This document shows positions 30,113-35,385 of a stretch of 35,385 nt of DNA, piece after piece. Numbering within the stretch: the first letter of the stretch is position 1; each line of letters starts with the position of its first letter. This DNA is from a virus, in IMG/VR virus record IMGVR_UViG_3300032284_000524, positions 1-35,385 of that record; one strand, 5' to 3'. The position numbers were made by a program, and so were the translations under genes. The notes below the pieces were generated by a model. That model saw nothing but the letters and a program-made list of their open reading frames with translations, searched no databases and was not told the DNA's origin.

Positions 30113-30301
30113 TTAGTTGTTATCATCCTCATTTAAGAGGGCTTCTAGAATCGAGGTGGCTTGTTTTAAACCGTCTCGAGTACCCAGTACTCTTTGATAT
30201 GTATCAAAGCTGTGGATATTGGAACCTGAAGCTAGGACTTCGGTTGTTTCTTTGTCCGCTTCTTTCAAGCGGCTAATAAATTCGGAAATTAAGTCCTTCA
30301 T
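30113..30301 (-). CDS. Small helical protein, 62 aa, possible leaderless start
   Basis: I place the start at ATG 30301 (MKDLISEFISRLKEADKETT). The A of this ATG is the last base of promoter copy 2, so transcription would begin at or near the start codon and no ribosome site can be transcribed. A TTG at 30340 would give a longer frame, but this reads through the promoter element and also lacks a ribosome site. The protein is acidic and helical (TRDGLKQATSILEALLNEDD) without recognisable domain. It is the first gene of the capsid block, before the co-chaperonin. Function unknown; an assembly or regulatory factor is possible. Confidence 0.75.
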   Translation of the reverse strand: MKDLISEFISRLKEADKETTEVLASGSNIHSFDTYQRVLGTRDGLKQATSILEALLNEDDNN

Positions 30302-30341
30302 ATTACTACTTATGCAAAGGAGCGGAATATTCCGCCCCAAA
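30301..30341 (-). promoter_or_regulatory. Phage late promoter element, copy 2
   Basis: On the minus strand it is TTTGGGGCG, 15 bp, then TTGCATAAGTAGTAATA. It lies directly after the stop codon of the 77-aa gene and ends on the A of the next ATG. Its spacer contains the perfect palindrome GCGGAATATTCCGC (30321-30334), unique to this copy. It should drive the capsid block. Confidence 0.82.
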
Positions 30342-30343
30342 GC

Positions 30344-30577
30344 TTAATAAAAGTTACCGCCACCAATGTCTTTAAGGTTTTTATCTGGTCCAACTTTAGA
30401 AGGCTTGGTGTTTTTTGCTTGTGCAGCACCAATTTTCCAGTTGTTATCACGATGTGAGCCAGATGGGCCGTTATCAATTGTTGTTTCGCCTGGACCACCA
30501 CCAAAACCAGGTGTGCCAGTCATTTGATATGTTTTACGGAAGCCTAATTCGCCACCGTCTTGTTTTTTAGTTGCCAT
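30344..30577 (-). CDS. Small Gly/Lys-rich hypothetical protein, 77 aa
   Basis: The ATG shares its last base with the portal stop region, so translation is coupled. The protein is polar and probably disordered (GFRKTYQMTGTPGFGGGPGE, then AAQAKNTKPSKVGPDKNLKD), ending GGGNFY. It has no hydrophobic segment, Cys or recognisable motif. Small proteins of this kind often accompany portal genes in podoviruses, but I know no function. It closes the portal block, and its TAA is followed within a few bases by promoter copy 2. Confidence 0.75.
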   Translation of the reverse strand: MATKKQDGGELGFRKTYQMTGTPGFGGGPGETTIDNGPSGSHRDNNWKIGAAQAKNTKPSKVGPDKNLKDIGGGNFY

Positions 30578-33495
30578 TATTGTCCTTCAATAGGTTGTTG
30601 TGGTTGCATTTGTGGTTGTTGCTCCATCTGTTGCTGATTTTGCATCATTTGTTGCTGATGCTGTTGGTCATTTTGTTGGAAGGTTTGCACATGCTGTTGG
30701 TCAGCCTGTTGTATCTGCTGTTGATGCTGTTGTGCCGCTTGTTCTATCTGTTGCTGATGTTGTTGCTGTGCTTGTGCTGCTTCCATTTGCTGTTGTACTG
30801 CTTGTGCTTGTTGTTGGAATGCTTGTTGCTGAACTTGTAGTCCATGCTGACGTATATCTTGCTCTGAAGCATTGATAGCCTCCATAGCAGATTGATTTTG
30901 TGTTGCGTCAAGGGCAAGTTGTTGCTGACTCATTTGAGCTTGTGCAGTAATCATTGCTACACGCTCTTTAGCAGCATTGTTAATATTTGCTTTTGCAATA
31001 TCTGTAGCGTTACGTTGGTTATCAATGTTAGTTTGTGTTGAATACTTTGCTTGTAACTCTTGAACTTTTTGTTGTAACTCAGCAACTTTAAGTTGAAACT
31101 CTTGTTGTGCTTGCTGTAAATCTGCTTGCATCTTCGCTTGTGACTCTTGAGCTTTACGTTGTGTCTCAGCCATCTGAGTTTTCATAATTACGTTAGCCGT
31201 TGGGTCAGCCAATGCAGTTTGTTCAACTTGTGCTTGTTGCGCTTGTTGTGCTTTTTGTGCTAATTGCTGAATTGCTGGCATAAATGACGCAAATTCTTGT
31301 TGTGTCTGTTGTGATACCAATTGTCCAGCGATTGCCAACGCTTGTTGGTCTTCTCTACTTAATGCACGTTCTTCGTGTAGTTTTAAAATGTCACTGCCGT
31401 CAGTTGCTGCAGCCACATGACCCTTCATGGACTGTAAATAATGCAATGTAACGTGCTGTTCAATGTGTTTTAACACTTGTGGTAAGAATGTTGGAGCCAT
31501 AATTGGGCTTCCACCATAATTTGGATCCATCGCAAACATTAAATGCACTTTGATATGTGCTAAATGGTCTTGGTCTGGGAAAGCCGCTGCCATACGACCC
31601 ATTGACATTGAAACATTCTCAAGTGCTGGGTTAGATTCGTTAATTCCTTGCGGATTTGGCAAAATTTCTTGTATATTTGGTATTTTCATCTGACGCAAAA
31701 TGCGTAAATGGGCTTCACGTAAGTCATAAAGCTGTGGTGCACTGTTTGCTAACTGTAAAATTGCTTGTGCTTGGGCTAAACGCTGTGTTTCAGAGAAAAT
31801 ATTAGGGTCGGATACAGGACGAATGTCGTTATTAACTGCAAAATCACGAATTTCAATCTTTTCTCCGGAATCATTGGTCATTTCCTCCAAGTACCAATGA
31901 TTGATACGAGATAAAATCTGTAAAGACTTGGCTTGTGAACGGTGTAAACGTGCATGAATGCTTGAGAATACCTTGGCACCTTGCTCAATCAACGCTTGTG
32001 TAGTACCAACTGGAGCATTGGCATTAATATCGCCAATCTTTTCTTCGGAAGTAGTAACAACACCCTTGGCTGCGTCAGTTAACCAACCTAAAAGACTCAT
32101 TAAAACGCTAGATGGCTGGTTAAATGGTAATGGCATTGCCAATTTACGTACATCATCGACACCAGGAGCACCCTCAATTTCAATTACTTGAGTGGGTTCA
32201 ATTCTATCAGACTGTCCACCAATGCGTCCACCTTTGAGTTTAAGCATGGTTTGAGAATTATTAATATGGGCAGCGTCCATAAGAGCGCGAAGAGCACCAG
32301 TAAGAGCAGCGGCAAGCCCACCAATAAGATGAGGCAATCCGATAGCATAAGCTCCACGCCAAGGAATGAATTTAAACTCGACATACCAGTCCAGTTTTTC
32401 CAGTTTGTCGTCGCCATATGCCCAGTTCCTATAAAGTGATAGTACTTTGTCTGTGGATTCGTCAATGGTTAAAATGTAAGGAGCACGTCTTCCTTCTGTT
32501 TCTGGGTCTTCATCCAAACGTAAGAAACAAGTAATTTCATAAACACGACGTACACCGTCCACGTTTTCAGAAGGCTTTGAAATACCTTCAATCTTATCAT
32601 TTGCTTCTTTTGACCTAGACTGCTCAACGCCATCAATGTTGGCAATATATGTGCTATCGATATCACGATAGATACCTTGCTCAATACGTTGCTTGTAAAT
32701 ATCTTCTGTAATATCTTGAACTTCTGTTACACGAGCTGAAGTGTAAAAGTTGGTTGATGCATAAGGTAACAAAATGCTATCAATTGGAATCCATTCACAC
32801 GTTGGGCGACACATTTCATAATCATAACGCCACTTCATATACTGTGAACCACCGAGCGGTAACTGCGTGAGCATCTGTTCCATCTCATCTCGGTATTCTT
32901 GAATTTGTTCTGTTAACTGCCAGTTAAGGAAGTTTGCTTTTCTTTCAGCAATTTCACTGCGGTTTTTTGTTTCTTCGCCACGAATATGAGATTTAACAAT
33001 CCCCTCTGGCGGTAACAGTTCGCGCGTGGTTGATGCAGCAAAGTCAACACACGACTCTGCCATAACAGGGTGAACGACTTTAGAAGCACCATCAAAGGTT
33101 GCGCCTCCAGGTGCGTCCTTACCTAAACCAGTACGGCGTAATCCATCTTCATACTGCTTGTCTCGTTCTTTACGAGCTTCTCTATCAATCTCAATTAAAT
33201 CTAAAAAATCAATTGCCAATGCATTTAAATCACCTTCATCAAACTCTTCAGCCAAGTTTGCATAAAACTCTGGGTCTTTGAGCGGACCTTCAGTCGGCAT
33301 AAAATTAATTACAACAGAACCGTCTTCCTGCTCGATAACATCCTCTTGAAGATCCATGTTATCATCAAGTCCGAGTGCATCTGCATAATCTTCAATGTCC
33401 TGTTCATTTAAGACATCGTCTTCAATAGTCGTATCCTGTCCAAGCGATGCCAAGTTGGCTCCAGCTTGTAGGGGAATTTGTGGTCCGAGTGCCAT
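30577..33495 (-). CDS. Portal protein with long Gln-rich C-terminal extension, 972 aa
   Basis: Forms the dodecameric DNA entry vertex. Residues about 80-640 match podovirus portal proteins in pattern: GGATFDGASKVVHPVMAESC, FAASTTRELLPPEGIVKSHI, IPWRGAYAIGLPHLIGGLAA, TGALRALMDAAHINNSQTML and EEKIGDINANAPVGTTQAL. The first 70 residues are acidic. From about 740 to the end the chain is one long, very Gln-rich helical region (AQKAQQAQQAQVEQ, QQQHQQQIEQAAQQHQQQIQ), which would form an extended barrel or coiled coil. At 972 aa it is clearly longer than P22 portal (725 aa), whose C-terminal barrel extends into the head. It directly follows the terminase in gene order, as is usual, and starts 27 bases after promoter copy 1. 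Confidence 0.88.
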   Translation of the reverse strand: MALGPQIPLQAGANLASLGQDTTIEDDVLNEQDIEDYADALGLDDNMDLQEDVIEQEDGSVVINFMPTEGPLKDPEFYANLAEEFDEGDLNALAIDFLDLIEIDREARKERDKQYEDGLRRTGLGKDAPGGATFDGASKVVHPVMAESCVDFAASTTRELLPPEGIVKSHIRGEETKNRSEIAERKANFLNWQLTEQIQEYRDEMEQMLTQLPLGGSQYMKWRYDYEMCRPTCEWIPIDSILLPYASTNFYTSARVTEVQDITEDIYKQRIEQGIYRDIDSTYIANIDGVEQSRSKEANDKIEGISKPSENVDGVRRVYEITCFLRLDEDPETEGRRAPYILTIDESTDKVLSLYRNWAYGDDKLEKLDWYVEFKFIPWRGAYAIGLPHLIGGLAAALTGALRALMDAAHINNSQTMLKLKGGRIGGQSDRIEPTQVIEIEGAPGVDDVRKLAMPLPFNQPSSVLMSLLGWLTDAAKGVVTTSEEKIGDINANAPVGTTQALIEQGAKVFSSIHARLHRSQAKSLQILSRINHWYLEEMTNDSGEKIEIRDFAVNNDIRPVSDPNIFSETQRLAQAQAILQLANSAPQLYDLREAHLRILRQMKIPNIQEILPNPQGINESNPALENVSMSMGRMAAAFPDQDHLAHIKVHLMFAMDPNYGGSPIMAPTFLPQVLKHIEQHVTLHYLQSMKGHVAAATDGSDILKLHEERALSREDQQALAIAGQLVSQQTQQEFASFMPAIQQLAQKAQQAQQAQVEQTALADPTANVIMKTQMAETQRKAQESQAKMQADLQQAQQEFQLKVAELQQKVQELQAKYSTQTNIDNQRNATDIAKANINNAAKERVAMITAQAQMSQQQLALDATQNQSAMEAINASEQDIRQHGLQVQQQAFQQQAQAVQQQMEAAQAQQQHQQQIEQAAQQHQQQIQQADQQHVQTFQQNDQQHQQQMMQNQQQMEQQPQMQPQQPIEGQ

Positions 33496-33521
33496 TAATT
33501 ATTTTCCATTGTTGTAATATC

Positions 33522-33562
33522 TATTACTACTTATGCAAATATGTTTAAGTTGTCGCCCTAAA
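33522..33562 (-). promoter_or_regulatory. Phage late promoter element, copy 1
   Basis: On the minus strand it is TTTAGGGCG, 15 bp, then TTGCATAAGTAGTAATA, the exact consensus. The TAG stop of the terminase gene is part of the upstream box. The portal ATG follows after 27 bases with GGAAAA as ribosome site. It should drive portal and the 77-aa gene. Confidence 0.82.
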
Positions 33563-35003
33563 CTGCGTACGGATTGTATCTTTTCTTTGCAATCTCATCG
33601 TCAATGTAACTATACCCACGGTCTGGCAACAAATCTAACTGAATCCAACCCGAGTCTCTCAGCACCCGTAGGGCTTGAGACAATGTATCTACGTAGTCAT
33701 CATGCCCACCCGCCTCTGGAAACGAACAGACTTGCCGAATGAACCGTTTTGCCCATGACGCAACCTCACCAGGTTTGTCAGCATCTTCTGGAATGTAAAC
33801 TTTTCCTTTTGCAATCAACGGTGCCACGATGTTTAAACGCTGCACTTTATCAGCGCGCCCAGGGTTGTAACCGCGCACTGGAACGCCAGCACCTTGCAGT
33901 TCTTGTATGAGGGATATACCAGCGGACTTATCTTCCATCAAGATAAGGTCTGCCTTACGTCCCTTACCAAACGTATTGTCTGCACCGTACACTACCTCTT
34001 TAAAATCATTAATCACCTTACGACGTAACTCTGGATATCCAAGGTGGGCATCCCACGCATCAAGGAGGATGATTGCCGTACCGATGTCTGTAGCCTCAAA
34101 CACACCCCAGACGGTGCAAGCCGTTGGGTCGTTCGCTGTCTTCTCACTAGTTGCTGGGTCATACGAGGCAATAAGGTACTCAAGCACTGGTGACGGCTTA
34201 CTTGCTGGCCATGTCTTAAACCACCGACGCTTGATAATACCCGCATCCTCTGGGTCTAGAATGGCACCATAAATCTCTTGCTTACCAAGGTCGGTGCCTT
34301 CATACGTCTCTAGTGCTTTGAAGAACGATGATGATAAGTTGGCGCGGTTCTCATAAGAACTGGCATTTACTACATACACGTCGCCACCAACCTTACCCTC
34401 GTTTAAATCTACGATTAGTTCACGAGGCTTTGGTGTTGTCGTAATAATCTGTTGGACTCGTGCAATCCGTGGGTCATTCAAACGCATCGTAAACTGTGCT
34501 TGGTCCCATGCATCGTCCAAGTAGTCAAACGCGGCTAACTCGTCATACCACCCACCATGGAACTGTTTACCACGATACCGTTCTGGTTCTGAGGCTGGTA
34601 TGCCCTGTATGATGGAGCCGTTCTTGAGCGTAATCTCAAACAAAGACTTGTTGTATGTTTCAATCAGTTCATTGGGTATAATGTTCAGTAACCCCGAGTC
34701 ACCCTCGAAGCACGTTGCTCGAATGTCGTTTGATGTTGGGGCCGTTACTAACCATCGGGTGCCTGAGAACAATGCGGCTCTCATGCCTATCCAGTTGGAC
34801 GCTGTGTAAGTCTTACCAGCACCACGACCCGCCAACATGAGCATGATATCATACTCACCATCCTCGGGTTCACGTTGGTGCGGCAGTGCTTGTATCTCCC
34901 AACGAATCTGCCACATCGCCAGAGCCAGTTGGTCTTTAGGCCAGTGTTGTCGTTTTGATGCAAAGTCGGCAAGCAACTTTTCTTGTGTTTTATTTAACGC
35001 CAT
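33558..35003 (-). CDS. terL: Terminase large subunit, 481 aa
   Basis: ATP-driven DNA-packaging motor and nuclease. ATPase domain: Walker A GRGAGKT (59-65), Walker B with Asp154-Glu155 in GGWYDELAAF, and coupling motif TTTPKP (188-193). Nuclease domain of RNase H type: Asp282 in ASYDPA, Glu357-Asp358 in LILMEDKSAG, and Asp435, Asp436 and Asp439 in GGHDDYVDT. All expected acidic residues are present, so it should be active. Length is normal for the family. The ATG overlaps the last ten bases of an intein-like gene in another frame; no ribosome site stronger than that overlap is evident. The TAG stop lies inside promoter copy 1. The small subunit is not in the window. Confidence 0.95.
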   Translation of the reverse strand: MALNKTQEKLLADFASKRQHWPKDQLALAMWQIRWEIQALPHQREPEDGEYDIMLMLAGRGAGKTYTASNWIGMRAALFSGTRWLVTAPTSNDIRATCFEGDSGLLNIIPNELIETYNKSLFEITLKNGSIIQGIPASEPERYRGKQFHGGWYDELAAFDYLDDAWDQAQFTMRLNDPRIARVQQIITTTPKPRELIVDLNEGKVGGDVYVVNASSYENRANLSSSFFKALETYEGTDLGKQEIYGAILDPEDAGIIKRRWFKTWPASKPSPVLEYLIASYDPATSEKTANDPTACTVWGVFEATDIGTAIILLDAWDAHLGYPELRRKVINDFKEVVYGADNTFGKGRKADLILMEDKSAGISLIQELQGAGVPVRGYNPGRADKVQRLNIVAPLIAKGKVYIPEDADKPGEVASWAKRFIRQVCSFPEAGGHDDYVDTLSQALRVLRDSGWIQLDLLPDRGYSYIDDEIAKKRYNPYAV

Positions 35004-35385
35004 ATAGGTAAGAACCCAGCCCCAACTACAAACGGCACGTCTGTTTCGATGTGCACCGCTGGAACGGATTGTATTTTCTCCACTTTCATTATCATACGTC
35101 GCAGACTGCCTTTGATGTGCGACTTGGTTTCCTGCTTTAAATGTATCTTGATGTTTGTTCTAAACGTAAGCCTGTGCGTCGGTACTCGTCTCTTGTTCTC
35201 AAACAACTGTGTCTTCATCCCCAACGATTCACACACCCCTTGCAACACAGTTAAGAATTTTATGCTACGGGAATACAAATGAAACCTATCTTGCTCCGCA
35301 TCGTAGCACCCTGGTTTCATCGCAACTATTCCACGTAAGAAGTCAATCCGTTGACTTACCGAACCGAAGGTGTACTCAACTGGTA
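34994..35385 (-). CDS. Intein/LAGLIDADG homing endonuclease-like protein, C-terminal part, degenerate
   Basis: The frame is open from the right edge to a TAA at 34994, so only the last 130 codons are visible. Two parts are seen. The segment RIDFLRGIVAMKPGCYDAEQ followed by VLQGVCESLGMKTQLFENKR aligns in pattern with the second LAGLIDADG half of intein endonucleases, but the acidic residues of the helix are replaced (LRGIVAMKPG). The end, IMKVEKIQSVPAVHIETDVP then FVVGAGFLPIWR, matches intein blocks F and G of phage terminase-type inteins (IVxVExVxSxPVxxIxVDxPxxxFLxGxGFIPTHN), but the terminal His-Asn is Trp-Arg and a stop follows at once. It overlaps the terminase start by ten bases. It is therefore a free-standing or decayed intein-derived protein; cleavage and splicing are unlikely. 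Confidence 0.7.
   Translation of the reverse strand, partial: PVEYTFGSVSQRIDFLRGIVAMKPGCYDAEQDRFHLYSRSIKFLTVLQGVCESLGMKTQLFENKRRVPTHRLTFRTNIKIHLKQETKSHIKGSLRRMIMKVEKIQSVPAVHIETDVPFVVGAGFLPIWR

Noticed and set aside
30571-30875. Plus-strand Leu/Val-rich frames that look like membrane proteins near the portal 3' end.
   Set aside because: They are reverse-frame translations of Gln codons (CAA/CAG read as TTG/CTG) in the Gln-rich portal tail.
1-35385. tRNA genes, integrase, repressor or other lysogeny functions.
   Set aside because: None seen by eye on either strand; absence from this window does not exclude them elsewhere in the genome.

Overview
The window is a contiguous stretch of a tailed double-stranded DNA phage genome, or a metagenomic contig of one. 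Every gene I can support lies on the minus strand, so the window is read right to left. The gene set is the late region: large terminase, a very large portal, a GroES-like co-chaperonin, a scaffold-like protein, the major capsid protein, fibres, a lysis cassette, connector and nozzle proteins, then large low-complexity internal-virion candidates. There is no tail sheath, tail tube or baseplate gene, and the connector and nozzle proteins look like those of P22 and T7, so I infer a podovirus-type virion. A lysozyme with nested Rz/Rz1 spanins implies a Gram-negative host. The sequence is AT-rich, and I see no tRNA, integrase, repressor or replication gene. No stretch over 300 bases lacks a gene.

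Layout in the direction of transcription. (1) 35385-33558: the C-terminal end of an intein/LAGLIDADG-like protein with decayed key motifs, overlapping the start of the large terminase. (2) 33495-30344: portal and a small Gly-rich protein. (3) 30301-26436: small protein, GroES-like protein, scaffold candidate, two head proteins and major capsid protein, ended by a clear terminator. (4) 26255-13887: about 12 kb of head/fibre proteins, a giant collagen-like Gly-X-Ser fibre, a Gly-rich adhesin-like protein, three glycosyltransferase genes, a second small Gly-X-Ser fibre, another fibre, then the lysis cassette. (5) 13806-7540: Lys/Gly-rich protein, small basic protein, connector-type proteins, fibre, nozzle/hub and a small Trp-rich protein. 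(6) 7483-1: a GNAT-like small protein and five large proteins that are probably internal or ejected, the last running off the left edge.

A 41-bp bipartite element (TTTAGGGCG, exactly 15 bp, then TTGCATAAGTAGTAATA, minus strand) occurs five times. Each copy lies directly after the stop codon or terminator of one block and before the first gene of the next, so it defines blocks 2 to 6. I interpret it as the late promoter of this phage. One copy abuts an ATG so closely that a leaderless mRNA is predicted.

The most unusual biology is the glycosyltransferase cassette (a GT2-methyltransferase fusion, a GT2 joined to half of a heptosyltransferase-like GT-B enzyme, and the other GT-B half as its own gene). 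It sits between two Ser/Tyr/Gly-repeat fibre genes, which suggests that the phage glycosylates its own fibres or alters host glycans late in infection. Other notable items are the defective intein-like gene beside the terminase, a predicted pseudoknot leader RNA, a carbohydrate-binding-like insert in a connector protein, and motifs shared between virion proteins.
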